From an uncultured Acetatifactor sp. (GTDB lineage: Bacteria; Bacillota; Clostridia; Lachnospirales; Lachnospiraceae), in assembly GCA_947594835.1 (NCBI GenBank), contig CANQEH010000015.1, forward strand, positions 1 to 64,000: a stretch of 64,000 nt of DNA, in the 5' to 3' direction. Shown one piece after another: positions 8,059-16,974 of this stretch (positions within the stretch are counted from its first letter, which is position 1; every line of letters starts with the position of its first letter). The position numbers and the translations under genes were made by a program. The notes under the pieces were generated by a model. That model saw only the letters and a list, made by a program, of their open reading frames with translations, made no database searches and had not been told where the DNA came from.

Positions 8059-8948
8059 TTGTCTCTCCCTCCGAATCGATCAGCCGCCCTTAGTCTGCAA
8101 GATATCCAGCCAGCAATGCGTTTCAGTTTATGCCCCCAGACGCAGATGCAAAGAAGCACAAGGATGGAAATGCAGAAGAAACGAACCGCGTATGCAGGCG
8201 TAATGCCGTAGTTTAGATTTCTGCCGGAAAGGGCGGAAAGCTGCGCCAGAGTGACAGGCGAAAACGCGTATGCGGCGGGCGTCCATTCGTTGTATATTGT
8301 CACGTCGAGAAGGACAAAGGCCGCCGCGAGAAATGTTCCCACAGGCTTTTTGGAGAGCATATTTCCGGCGTAGCTGAAAAGTCCCAGCCATGCAGTGCAG
8401 GCCCATTCCAGCAAAAAGCTGTAAACCGAGGCTTCCAGCGGAGTGTATTTTCCCACCAGATAATCGCTGACGGTAAAAACTACTCCGTATTGTCTCCCAA
8501 TACCCGACTTGCCGAGCGTACCCCATATTTTTCCCCATCCGTGCTGAAAGGCCAGCTGTGGGATCAGGGCCAGGACACTGACAACCTGAAGCAGCAGTAC
8601 GAACAAAAAGGAGAGTGCCATGATATACAGGGCATGACCCATTGCCCAGCTCGTGTGCCCGGCGCGGTATTTGAAATACATTGCAGCCTCATTTTCAAAC
8701 GGCGCGTCACAGAATAGCGCTGCGGCAGTGGCCATGAACATGAGCTGGCAGACGAAATCATTCGTCAAATGAGGAAACGCCCAGGGATGTGCGGGGATGC
8801 CAAAATCCGCCGACATATCAGCCACCGGGGATACGCCGCCGTAGACATATGCGGCTGCCATGAGAAACAGCAATACCACTCTTGGCGACGAAAAGGTCAA
8901 ACGGAGGCGAAAGCAAAATACCCGGCAGCTTTTTCTAGCAAAGTCCAT
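8055..8948 (-). CDS. ABC transporter permease (ABC-2 like), second
   Basis: A 297-aa hydrophobic protein with about six membrane segments and no clear family motif. It begins MDFARKSCRVFCFRLRLTFSSPRVVLLFLM. Overlap with both neighbours (4 bases with the ATPase, 14 with the upstream permease) and the adjacent ATPase support a role as transmembrane subunit. The substrate is unknown; lantibiotic or bacitracin-type peptides are typical for TCS-linked transporters of this size. Confidence 0.7.
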   Translation of the reverse strand: MDFARKSCRVFCFRLRLTFSSPRVVLLFLMAAAYVYGGVSPVADMSADFGIPAHPWAFPHLTNDFVCQLMFMATAAALFCDAPFENEAAMYFKYRAGHTSWAMGHALYIMALSFLFVLLLQVVSVLALIPQLAFQHGWGKIWGTLGKSGIGRQYGVVFTVSDYLVGKYTPLEASVYSFLLEWACTAWLGLFSYAGNMLSKKPVGTFLAAAFVLLDVTIYNEWTPAAYAFSPVTLAQLSALSGRNLNYGITPAYAVRFFCISILVLLCICVWGHKLKRIAGWISCRLRAADRFGGRDK

Positions 8949-9750
8949 TTTGTACCACCTCTTTCACACGTCTGCAGAATACGAATGTCAGTGCCGCGAC
9001 GAACAAAGCGGTCACTGTTCCGGCCAGAAGCAAGGAAACAGGCTCTGAGCCCCATTGTGCCCGTCCGATGAAAAGCATATCCAATCGCGCTGCATCCGGT
9101 ATCCTGAACAGCCGCGCAAATTGTACCATGAGAAAGCAGAGTAAAAAGGGGGATGTGATCACGACATATCGGTCTGGTGCGAAAGCCGAGACGCACATCG
9201 CCGTGCTTGCCCATAACGAGCCGGTCAGAAACCGCAAATACCAGGCGGCTCCAAAATATGGTATTCCGTTACCGGACGCAAGCAGTGAATCATAGGGCAG
9301 CCCGGAATGTTCCACCAGGTCAGATGGCCGCACAAACGGCAGTTGTGCAGACAATGCCGCCGCGAAGATCATGCTGCCGAGACACAGGGTCAGCCCGCCT
9401 GTTATGGCTGCGGTCAGCATTTTTGAAATGCTGTAATGATTCACCCCGATCCTGCTCACCAGATACAACACCATGCCGGATTGATGTTCTACGGCGTATT
9501 CCGCGGCGAATGGCAGCGCGGCGATCAACGCAGATAAATATGACGAGAACATACCGCCCAACGAAACGGAATTGAAATGGTAATAGAATACGCTTAAGTT
9601 TTCTCTCCCCTGCTCGGAAGCCAGGAATTTTAAGTCGCTGTAATTGTCGAAAATGAATCCGGCAATGACAGCCAGCACTGCAGCCAGCATTGGCAGGCGA
9701 GAGCGTTTGAAGTCCGCCGCGAATGTGTTGCGGAAGGTTTTACTGCTCAT
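8935..9750 (-). CDS. ABC transporter permease (ABC-2 like), first
   Basis: A 271-aa protein with about six predicted membrane segments, beginning MSSKTFRNTFAADFKRSRLPML, a layout common in ABC-2 type permeases (short cytosolic helix then TM1). It overlaps the end of the lipoprotein gene by 11 bases and the next permease by 14. It is presumably paired with the second permease as a heterodimer driven by the ATPase at the operon end. No motif identifies the substrate. Confidence 0.7.
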   Translation of the reverse strand: MSSKTFRNTFAADFKRSRLPMLAAVLAVIAGFIFDNYSDLKFLASEQGRENLSVFYYHFNSVSLGGMFSSYLSALIAALPFAAEYAVEHQSGMVLYLVSRIGVNHYSISKMLTAAITGGLTLCLGSMIFAAALSAQLPFVRPSDLVEHSGLPYDSLLASGNGIPYFGAAWYLRFLTGSLWASTAMCVSAFAPDRYVVITSPFLLCFLMVQFARLFRIPDAARLDMLFIGRAQWGSEPVSLLLAGTVTALFVAALTFVFCRRVKEVVQNGLC

Positions 9751-10900
9751 AGGCCAAATCCTTTCCCGTTACGGCATTGATCCGATCTGCGTTCATGATG
9801 TGTCCGCCGTCCGACTCCGCATCGACCGTTCCAAAGCACCAATAGGGCTTTAAGATAAATGGGCCTGCGCCCTCAACAGCGTTTTCGGCTCGAAGGGGGA
9901 TATATTCAAGCCACACCCTGGTGATGAGCTGTGTTCCGAATGAGATGGTATTTTCCTGCTTTTCGCAAAGTTTTTCCAGAGCCTCCTGAACGGAGATCAG
10001 GCTCTGAGCCTCTGATATTTCACCCTGTGTGCTTAAGGTGTTTTCCACTTTGAAATAGCGCACTCCTTTTGGCGTGATTAAAACCTCAGCTTTCATCGAG
10101 TTTGATGGGAAGCTGTCGCTGGCAGATGAAATTCCCGGCTCCCTGTCCTGATCAAACACGGGGACAGACTGATAAGTGAAATAGAATGAAATATAATAAG
10201 CGTCGTCCTCAGAGGTCAGGTCGTCTAAAACAGTGGCTTTTCCGATATCTGCCCACCAACTGTAGTTTTCATCGGTCATCAGTTCGCTTTGCCACGCCTG
10301 AATCTCCGCTCCCGACAAACCGGTCACCGAGTCCAATGCAGGCTCCCCGATCACGTCCAGCGCACAGATCAAGGCGCTGGCTTTGCTGACGGCCTCATCA
10401 GGCGGCATAAACGACAGGACGTGAACTTCTTCTTTGCTGTGCGCTTCTCCGTAACTTGAAAGCAGATCAGCGATCTCCCTGTCCCGATTTTCGGTCTCAG
10501 AACAATAGGTGAGAATCCCGTTTGCATGGGAAATCTCCGCGCCGTTTTCCAATACAAGGGTAAACCCGTCTGGGTCATAATGATGCGGTGTCTCCGTTAT
10601 GATCTTGCTTCCCCCGGCCAGCAGGGAAACTGCGTCAGCCGCAGATATGCGGAAATAATCTGCCTGATATGTGGGAAGAGCAGGATTTTCCAGCACCGGG
10701 ATATCGGCGTCAATGGAAAGCCCATCACATAAGGTTTGAGTCATGTGCGTTGTCTGCGGCTGCCTGGAATCCTGCGCGGGCAAAGCAGCCCCGGTCACTT
10801 GCGGGACTTCTGTTCTGTCCGATGTTTCGCTTGTCTCCCCGCAGGCGCATAGCGTGGCTAACGCTGCGGTGAATAGAACTGCAAATAGTTTTTTCCTCAT
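9740..10900 (-). CDS. Secreted lipoprotein of unknown function
   Basis: A 386-aa protein with a lipoprotein signal: KKLFAVLFTAALATLCACG, with C18 or C20 as the lipidated cysteine, followed by a Ser/Thr/Glu-rich linker. The mature part contains TLCDGLSIDADIPV, YQADYFRIS and a C-terminal YWCFGTVDAESDGGHIMNAD. I know similar DUF6034-like lipoproteins from Lachnospiraceae but cannot confirm membership. The PepSY-like YYISFYFTYQSVPVFD segment suggests a cell-surface domain. It sits between a sensor kinase and an ABC transporter, so it may help sense or bind the transported substrate. Confidence 0.65.
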   Translation of the reverse strand: MRKKLFAVLFTAALATLCACGETSETSDRTEVPQVTGAALPAQDSRQPQTTHMTQTLCDGLSIDADIPVLENPALPTYQADYFRISAADAVSLLAGGSKIITETPHHYDPDGFTLVLENGAEISHANGILTYCSETENRDREIADLLSSYGEAHSKEEVHVLSFMPPDEAVSKASALICALDVIGEPALDSVTGLSGAEIQAWQSELMTDENYSWWADIGKATVLDDLTSEDDAYYISFYFTYQSVPVFDQDREPGISSASDSFPSNSMKAEVLITPKGVRYFKVENTLSTQGEISEAQSLISVQEALEKLCEKQENTISFGTQLITRVWLEYIPLRAENAVEGAGPFILKPYWCFGTVDAESDGGHIMNADRINAVTGKDLAYEQ

Positions 10901-11000
10901 AAAAAAGCCCTCCGTATTGTTGATGTGAGCTTAAAATAACAAAGTCATCTGAACAAATACGGAGAGCAAACCTTACCGTTTTCTTAACGTGTCATTCTAT

Positions 11001-12095
11001 TCACAGAGGAAGAAAGATATCAAACGCCGTGCCGCCCTCAGCCTGCCGGGCAGTTAAAGTTCCTCCATGAAGCTCCACGATGCGGCGGCTGATGGAAAGC
11101 CCCAGCCCCGTCCCGCCCGTTTGTGCTGCGCGGGATTTCTCCAGCCTGTAAAGCTTGTCAAAAATATGCTCAAGTTCTGAGGTGGGAATGGGATTTGCGT
11201 GGGTGATAAACGAGATCAGCACATTTTTCTCACCGGGAGCGACCCGTATGTCTAAAACTCTGCCCTCGCTGGCGTATCGGACGGCGTTTACAATCAGATT
11301 GTCAAACACCCGGGCCATCAATTCGCCGTCTATATGGATCCGGGGCAAATCTTCCGGCACGTCAAGATGTATTTCCATCTCCGCGCTATGGAGTTGGGGA
11401 AACATTTCATCTTGTTTTTGAAGGAGCATTTTTTTGAGAGGAACTGCTTCTTTGTTGATTGGAACAGTGTCCATTGTGAGACGTGCAATATCAAACAGCG
11501 ATTCCACCAGGCTCTCAAGCTGTCCAGCCTTTTCGTAAGCAATGGACGCATATTTTGCAGAAATTTCAGGGTCAAGCTCCCGTTCGGTCAAAAAGGACAA
11601 ATATCCGATCACAGAGGTGAGAGGGGTTCTGAGATCGTGGGCGATATTGACAATGAAATCATCTTTAGACTGCTCCATTTCCTCTTTGTCTCTAAAGGTG
11701 TTTTCTATCTGCATGGCCATTGCGTTGATATCGCGTTCCAGACCGCCAAGGCAGTCTGTTTTATCGTTTGGCAGCATGACGCGATACCCCCCGGCGCGGA
11801 TCTGCGAAATGGCTCCCTGGATATTGCCCAGACGCTTCACGGTGTCTTTCGCAAACAGAAAAAAGAAAACCGCAAAAAACGCGATTGTCATACATCCCCA
11901 TAGAAGCCACGGCATTTCGCGTGTGAATTCCCGAAACAACTCATAGGCGCGTATCGTATAATAACGTCCCCCAGGCAGGTCGAAAATTTTATAGGCGGCA
12001 TAATAAAGAAGCGCCGTGGCAGCCATTCCTGAAATCAAGCTTAAGGCTGCGTACAGTAATAATTTGATCGTCAGCTTCCAATACTTATTTTTCAA
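11001..12095 (-). CDS. Sensor histidine kinase, VanS-like
   Basis: An inner-membrane kinase of 364 aa with two N-terminal membrane segments (about residues 8-30 and 55-80), a HAMP-like linker, the H-box IVNIAHDLRTPLTSVIGYLSFL, an N-box DNLIVNAVRYAS, and the G-boxes GTGLGLSISRRIVELHGG. The preferred start is TTG at 12095, preceded by GGGGAGTGGGG and overlapping the regulator stop by 11 bases; a longer open frame reaches 12293 but would run through the regulator gene. Its closest look is to VanS and other kinases controlling cell-wall stress transporters. It probably controls the lipoprotein-ABC genes that follow after 100 bases. Confidence 0.82.
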   Translation of the reverse strand: MKNKYWKLTIKLLLYAALSLISGMAATALLYYAAYKIFDLPGGRYYTIRAYELFREFTREMPWLLWGCMTIAFFAVFFFLFAKDTVKRLGNIQGAISQIRAGGYRVMLPNDKTDCLGGLERDINAMAMQIENTFRDKEEMEQSKDDFIVNIAHDLRTPLTSVIGYLSFLTERELDPEISAKYASIAYEKAGQLESLVESLFDIARLTMDTVPINKEAVPLKKMLLQKQDEMFPQLHSAEMEIHLDVPEDLPRIHIDGELMARVFDNLIVNAVRYASEGRVLDIRVAPGEKNVLISFITHANPIPTSELEHIFDKLYRLEKSRAAQTGGTGLGLSISRRIVELHGGTLTARQAEGGTAFDIFLPL

Positions 12096-12780
12096 TTTTA
12101 TACCCCACTCCCCACACTGTATGGATGTATTTAGGTCTCCTTGCGTTGTCTCCCAGCTTGTCCCGGAGCTTGCGGATATGAACCATGACGGTATTATCCT
12201 GATCAAAAGCGTCCTCTTTCCATACCTTCTCAAAAAGCGTTTCAGAGCTAAACACCTGCCCCCGGTTTTGTGCGAGCAAAAGTAAAATATCAAACTCCTT
12301 CGGCGTCAACTGGCACAGCTCGTCACCTTTCCGCACGGTGTGTTCATCTACATTGATAATCAGGTCTTTGATGATAATCTCTCTTGGCTCATGCAAACGG
12401 TTGGGGTTTAGTTCTGTATATCTTCTCATCTGCGCTTTGATGCGGGCTGCAAGTTCCAGAGGGTGAAAGGGCTTTGTGATGTAATCATCCGCTCCGCCGG
12501 ACAGTCCCTGTACTTTGTCAAGGGGTGCGGTCCTGGCGCTTACGAGGATGACGGGTATATTTGAGGTTTCCCGCAGAGTTTTACATACCTCCAGCCCATC
12601 CATGTGAGGCATCATGATGTCAAGCACCAAGAGGGAAATTTCGTGTTTCCTCAGCATCTCCATACATTCTTTCCCATCGTATGCCTTGATAATTTCATAA
12701 TCCTCGCCTGCAAGATAGAGTTCAATTAAATCAACAATTTCCCTGTCGTCATCCGCTATCAAAATTTTTAGGTGGTTCAT
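12085..12780 (-). CDS. OmpR-family response regulator, VanR-like
   Basis: A 231-aa regulator: receiver domain about residues 4-115 with the acidic pair in ADDD, phospho-acceptor Asp near residue 53 in LVLDIMMPHMDG, conserved Lys in ITKPFHP, then a winged-helix effector domain about 130-230 (LTPKEFDILLLLAQNRGQVFS, VMVHIRKLRDKLG, HTVWGVGYKIEK). It is the first gene of the minus-strand operon and overlaps the kinase start. Targets are unknown; the downstream ABC operon is the obvious candidate. Confidence 0.88.
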   Translation of the reverse strand: MNHLKILIADDDREIVDLIELYLAGEDYEIIKAYDGKECMEMLRKHEISLLVLDIMMPHMDGLEVCKTLRETSNIPVILVSARTAPLDKVQGLSGGADDYITKPFHPLELAARIKAQMRRYTELNPNRLHEPREIIIKDLIINVDEHTVRKGDELCQLTPKEFDILLLLAQNRGQVFSSETLFEKVWKEDAFDQDNTVMVHIRKLRDKLGDNARRPKYIHTVWGVGYKIEK

Positions 12781-13077
12781 AGACGGTCTCCATTTCTGAA
12801 CGAATAAAGTTTATTTTGTAAAACAATCGGCACATCAGTGTGTTTTACTTGCGGCACGAGAATTTTACGATATATGTCTTAAATGATTTGAACAGAAATT
12901 CTTAACTTTTTCTGACCTTGCCGGGACGGTATGCTGGCCGGATACAAATTTTTGCTTATTATAGCACGCTGTACGCAGGAATGAAACGGCGATTCGCAAA
13001 TGCCGGAAACTGGCGGTGCTTTTTATGTGGGAAAAGGCATATGATGAAGTAAAGCAGGCAAAAAGCGGACTGACAAA
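12781..13077. other. Divergent intergenic region without a gene
   Basis: About 297 bases between the response regulator (minus) and spmA (plus). It must hold promoters for both directions. I see AT-rich runs, including TTTTTGCTTATTATAGC at 12951-12967, but no clearly spaced -35/-10 pair, no hairpin of note and no plausible small gene. Confidence 0.5.
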
Positions 13078-13710
13078 ATGTTAAATACGATCTGGGCTGT
13101 AATGATACTGACCGCGGTGATGTACGGGGCGTTTACGGGGCGGATGAGCGACGTGACAAACGCGGCGCTGGACAGCGCGGGGGAGGCGATTTCCCTGTGC
13201 ATTACCATGGCCGGGGTGGTGGCGCTGTGGATGGGATTGATGGAGATTGCGCAGAGGGCGGGAATCATTGAAAAGCTGACCCGGGGCATCTCTCCGTTTC
13301 TCACATTGATGTTTCCAAGAATCCCCAAAGGCCATCCTGCCAGGGAATATATTGCGACAAACATCATCGCCAACGTACTTGGGCTGGGGTGGGCCTGTAC
13401 GCCTGCCGGGCTGAAGGCCATGGAAGCGCTGGCAAAGCTGGAGGCGGAGCGGGGCAATGCCGGGTATCTGGCAGGGCAGGACGGGAGCGGGGCGAAAAAC
13501 AGGTATGCCAGCAATGAAATGTGTACCTTTCTCATCCTGAACATCTCTTCCCTACAGCTGATCCCGGTGAATATGATCGCCTACCGGAACCAATATGGCA
13601 GCAGTAATCCCACCGCGATTATTGCCCCGGCCATTGCGGCTACCCTGTTCAGCACACTGGTGGCGATCCTTTACTGTAAGTGGAAGGACAGGGGGAGAAA
13701 GGCCTGGTGA
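13078..13710 (+). CDS. spmA: Spore maturation protein A
   Basis: A 210-aa integral membrane protein of the nucleoside-recognition (Gate) family. SpmA and SpmB are needed for dehydration of the spore core. Signatures are MLNTIWAVMILTAVMYGAFTGR, GAFTGRMSDVTNAALDSAGEAI, GLGWACTPAGLKAMEALAKL and ASNEMCTFLILNISSLQLIP. Length is normal. spmB starts 15 bases downstream. Confidence 0.95.
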   Translation: MLNTIWAVMILTAVMYGAFTGRMSDVTNAALDSAGEAISLCITMAGVVALWMGLMEIAQRAGIIEKLTRGISPFLTLMFPRIPKGHPAREYIATNIIANVLGLGWACTPAGLKAMEALAKLEAERGNAGYLAGQDGSGAKNRYASNEMCTFLILNISSLQLIPVNMIAYRNQYGSSNPTAIIAPAIAATLFSTLVAILYCKWKDRGRKAW

Positions 13711-13725
13711 GAAAAGGAGGGACAT

Positions 13726-14253
13726 ATGAGGGCGCTGGCGAATCTATCGGACATTGTCATTCCCATGTTGATCTTTTTTATTGTTGGATATGGATATGTG
13801 TCGAAGGTTAAGGTGTATGAGACCTTTTTGAAAGGGGCAAAAGACGGCTTAAACATTGTAGTGGACATCGTTCCCACCCTGATCGGGCTGCTGGTGGCAG
13901 TGGGGATGCTGCGGGCCTGCGGCTTTTTCGATATGCTGGGCCGGGTGCTGGCGCCAGTGACGGGGCTGATGGGGCTGCCTGTGCAGCTGTTTCCGCTGCT
14001 TGCCGTCAAGCTGTTTTCCTCCTCGGCTGCAACGGGCCTGGTGCTGGATATTTTCAAGACCGCAGGCCCGGATTCTTACGCGGGGCTTTTGACGTCAATC
14101 CTGATGAGCTGTACGGAGACAGTGTTCTATACCATGAGCGTTTACTTTCTGGCGGCCAAGGTGACCAAGACCCGCTACACCCTGGCCGGGGCGCTCCTGT
14201 CCACGCTGGCCGGGACGGTGGCAAGCGTGATCCTGGCGGGAAGGATGGTGTGA
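13726..14253 (+). CDS. spmB: Spore maturation protein B
   Basis: A 175-aa membrane protein paired with SpmA. It contains LSDIVIPMLIFFIVGYGYVSKVKVYETFLKGAKDGL, SSSAATGLVLDIF and a C-terminal SCTETVFYTMSVYF segment, typical of SpmB. AAAAGGAGGGACAT precedes the start. Second gene of the spmAB operon and normal length. Confidence 0.95.
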   Translation: MRALANLSDIVIPMLIFFIVGYGYVSKVKVYETFLKGAKDGLNIVVDIVPTLIGLLVAVGMLRACGFFDMLGRVLAPVTGLMGLPVQLFPLLAVKLFSSSAATGLVLDIFKTAGPDSYAGLLTSILMSCTETVFYTMSVYFLAAKVTKTRYTLAGALLSTLAGTVASVILAGRMV

Positions 14254-14347
14254 GAAGGAAAACTCATAAAATGACGCTTGCGCAGTGGCAAATGCAACAA
14301 GATGAAACCCTTGCGGCATGGGCGATAGGATATTTGGGAATAATCAT

Positions 14348-14376
14348 TTGACGAGGGGAGACCATCCTTGTATAAT
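14348..14376 (+). promoter_or_regulatory. Sigma-A promoter of the DUF262-ATPase cassette
   Basis: TTGACG at 14348-14353 and TATAAT at 14371-14376 are separated by exactly 17 bases. It is a near-consensus vegetative promoter, about 97 bases before the first gene, and implies constitutive expression. Confidence 0.85.
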
Positions 14377-14472
14377 GAAAGAAAAGTAACGCGGGGGAGT
14401 GCGGAGAGAAGCCATGCTCCCAGGGAAGAAACAAGCTGAGAAGTCGTGGGATACGTCAAGAGGAAAAATGTG

Positions 14473-15843
14473 ATGGAACATAAAAAAAGTGAGATAGAAA
14501 AGTTGACCATTTATTTGACGGATCATGACAATATTATAAATACATTTCCTTTAAAACGGCAAACGCAGGGAGGAAGCATTATCTGGAGTTTTCAGGACGA
14601 ACGCTTTGAAATTATAATCGTTACGGATCAGGAGATCAGGATCATTGAAGACATCAGAAAGAGCGATACGATTGTGGAAGAGAAGGACGAGATCCGGCAT
14701 AAATTTTTGGATGCGGCGTTCGAGGCCAAGATGAACCAGATGATGAATATGGCGGACGGATTTGACGATGCAGACGAAGAAGAAGGGGACGAGGGTATCA
14801 GATACAATCCGTATGATCCCAGGTTGATACGGGTAGACACAAAAACATTCTCCATTCGGCAGATGGACGACCTGATTGAGAGGGGAGATGTGGATCTTTC
14901 GCCGGATTTTCAGAGAGGCTTTGTGTGGAATGATATCACAAGAAAGTCCAGGCTGATTGAATCTCTTTTACTGAGGATTCCTATCCCGGTTTTTTATTTT
15001 GCCCAGGATGATGAGGGAACATTTCAGGTTGTGGACGGTGTTCAGCGTCTGACGGTCATTCATTCTTTCTTAAAGAATGAATTTAAGTTAAAAAACCTGG
15101 AATACTTGTCGGAATGTAATGGCAAATATTTCAAAAAACAGGATGCTAAGTCGGAAAGTCTTGACGATATGTATGTGCGGCGCATAGAGCAGACGCAGTT
15201 GTTCGTGAACGTGATAGATCCACAGACACCAGGCAAGGTAAAATATGATATATTCAAGAGGATTAATACTGGCGGGAAGGCGCTCAACAGCCAGGAAATT
15301 AGAAACTGCCTGGCAAACGCAAAAACAAGAAGTTTTCTGCATGAATTGTCAGGGTCTGAAAACTTTCTCCGTGCGACTAGGAAGAGCATCAGTGCTGCAA
15401 GGATGGCGGATGAGGAATTGGTGTTGCGCTTTGTCGCTTTTTACCTGATTGATCACAAGAATGTGGAGACGGAATATAAGGGCGGTATGGACGAACTGTT
15501 GGATGATACGGTGGAGAAGCTGAACGCGCTGGGGCTGGAGAAATTTAAAGAGATTCGGCAGCACTTTTTCCAGGCTATGGACAATGCGTTTTATTTGTTT
15601 GGAGAGAACGCTTTCCGAAAGGCAAATTATGTCAACAAATCTCTTTTTCTTGGTATTTCCAGAGTGCTCTGTGACATTACGCTGCAGGAACTTTGTAAGA
15701 AGGATAAGGAATGGATAGCGAAGCAAATGCAGTCGGAAATCAATGAAAACGAAAGATTTCGGAATGCACTGTCCATGGCGACAAATGATGCAAGAAATGT
15801 AAATTTTGTATATAAAACGGTGAAAGAGATAGTGGGGGAATGA
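14473..15843 (+). CDS. DUF262 (GmrSD/ParB-like) protein, no HNH domain
   Basis: A 456-aa protein. Residues 1 to about 100 are a beta-rich domain I do not recognise, followed by an acidic linker (DDADEEEGDEG). From about residue 120 comes a DUF262 domain of the ParB/Srx fold, with FQRGFVW at 146-152 and DGVQRLTVI starting at D188, the motif that in GmrS, SspE and BrxU binds or hydrolyses nucleotides. The C-terminal part is helical and shows no HNH (DUF1524) nuclease motif, unlike full GmrSD or BrxU. The start was placed at 14473 because AGAGGA lies 8 bases before it; an upstream GTG at 14446 lacks this. The gene is AT-richer than its neighbours and begins a three-gene cassette. A role in phage defence is inferred from family and company. 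Confidence 0.85.
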   Translation: MEHKKSEIEKLTIYLTDHDNIINTFPLKRQTQGGSIIWSFQDERFEIIIVTDQEIRIIEDIRKSDTIVEEKDEIRHKFLDAAFEAKMNQMMNMADGFDDADEEEGDEGIRYNPYDPRLIRVDTKTFSIRQMDDLIERGDVDLSPDFQRGFVWNDITRKSRLIESLLLRIPIPVFYFAQDDEGTFQVVDGVQRLTVIHSFLKNEFKLKNLEYLSECNGKYFKKQDAKSESLDDMYVRRIEQTQLFVNVIDPQTPGKVKYDIFKRINTGGKALNSQEIRNCLANAKTRSFLHELSGSENFLRATRKSISAARMADEELVLRFVAFYLIDHKNVETEYKGGMDELLDDTVEKLNALGLEKFKEIRQHFFQAMDNAFYLFGENAFRKANYVNKSLFLGISRVLCDITLQELCKKDKEWIAKQMQSEINENERFRNALSMATNDARNVNFVYKTVKEIVGE

Positions 15844-15846
15844 GGG

Positions 15847-16974
15847 ATGCACCGAAAACTGACGATTGAAAATTTCAAATGTTTTTCTGAAAAAACAGAA
15901 ATCAGGCTGGGGAAGATGACAGTCTGCCTGGGGAGTAATTCGGTCGGCAAATCGACCGTCATCCAGGCCTGTATTCTGCTTAGGCAAATTTATGAGAAGG
16001 CAGTGCTGTTCGAAGGCACGCAGATCAGGAAATATAACGTCCAATTGAATGATGTGTACGGGCTGCAACTGGGGGATGCAGAACATATCAAATCCTCTAA
16101 GAACAGGGACGACATCTGTTTAAAACTGGATGACAGGTATGAATTTGATCTGGTTTCTGACGAGCATAGACCTATGGAGATGACCGTCAAAAATAGATAC
16201 GATGCAGACAAAATGTCGTCATATAAGGGTCTGTTTTCCAAGTCTTTTTATTATCTGAACGCGGAGAGGATGGGGCCAAGAAATTATCAGACAATTCATT
16301 CTGAAACGGCAGACGATTGCGGGGTATACGGGGAAAACACGATGCATCTATTGAGTGTGCTTGGCCCACGCAAGGTAGAAGAAGAAAGGTGTTTTGGGCT
16401 GGACGAAAATAAAAGGGTCAATACGTTCAGTAAACAGGTGGAATACTGGATGGATTATGTGATACCGGGGATTGAAATCAATGCGGATGACATGACAGAT
16501 TTGAGGATCAGTAAGATGAGTCTGCGGCAGCCTGCCCTGGACACAGGCTTTTTATCGCCTTATAATTTTGGCTTTGGAATATCCTATGTCCTTCCCATCA
16601 TCCTCACCGGCCTGATGGCAGAGAGTGGGAGTGTATTTCTGGTGGAAAACCCGGAAGCTCATTTGCATCCAAAGGGGCAGTCCCATATCGGGTATTTTCT
16701 TGCAACGATGGCGTTTGCGGGACTCCAGGTGATTGTTGAAACGCACAGTGAACACGTTTTGAATGGAATGAGGATTGCGGCATTAAAAAATGGAATGTCG
16801 CCGGAGGATATCAGCATCAATTTCTTTTCCATCAATACATATGGTGGTGCCACGTATCACAGCGTGGAAAATATCAGATTAAATGAAAGGATGGATTTGG
16901 AAGACTGGCCGGAGGGGTTTTTGGATCAGGAAGAGGAAGACTTAAGAACGCTGCGGGAACTCAGGAGAAGATGA
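15847..16974 (+). CDS. AAA ATPase, DUF3696 / OLD-like family
   Basis: A 375-aa SMC/OLD-like ATPase. Walker A is GSNSVGKST (residues 29-37), with LTIENFKCF at the N-terminus. The ABC-type signature region is NFGFGISYVLPIILTGL, the Walker B region is VFLVENPEAHLHP (263-275, with E267 where most families have Asp), and VETHSEHVLNGMR supplies the switch histidine. The C-terminal WPEGFLDQ is the hallmark of DUF3696. No TOPRIM nuclease domain follows, so it is an ATPase alone and must work with partners. It starts 3 bases after the DUF262 gene and overlaps the next gene by 4, indicating fixed stoichiometry in a complex. Confidence 0.88.
   Translation: MHRKLTIENFKCFSEKTEIRLGKMTVCLGSNSVGKSTVIQACILLRQIYEKAVLFEGTQIRKYNVQLNDVYGLQLGDAEHIKSSKNRDDICLKLDDRYEFDLVSDEHRPMEMTVKNRYDADKMSSYKGLFSKSFYYLNAERMGPRNYQTIHSETADDCGVYGENTMHLLSVLGPRKVEEERCFGLDENKRVNTFSKQVEYWMDYVIPGIEINADDMTDLRISKMSLRQPALDTGFLSPYNFGFGISYVLPIILTGLMAESGSVFLVENPEAHLHPKGQSHIGYFLATMAFAGLQVIVETHSEHVLNGMRIAALKNGMSPEDISINFFSINTYGGATYHSVENIRLNERMDLEDWPEGFLDQEEEDLRTLRELRRR

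Noticed and set aside
8055..9750. Assigning the ABC operon to bacitracin resistance (bcrABC)
   Set aside because: The permeases show no specific match I can state, and no undecaprenyl-pyrophosphatase gene follows; the substrate is left open.
14271..14351. A 26-codon frame (MTLAQWQMQQDETL...) between spmB and the cassette
   Set aside because: It overlaps the cassette promoter, has only a weak ribosome site and no homologue known to me; it may be a relic, but I cannot support it.
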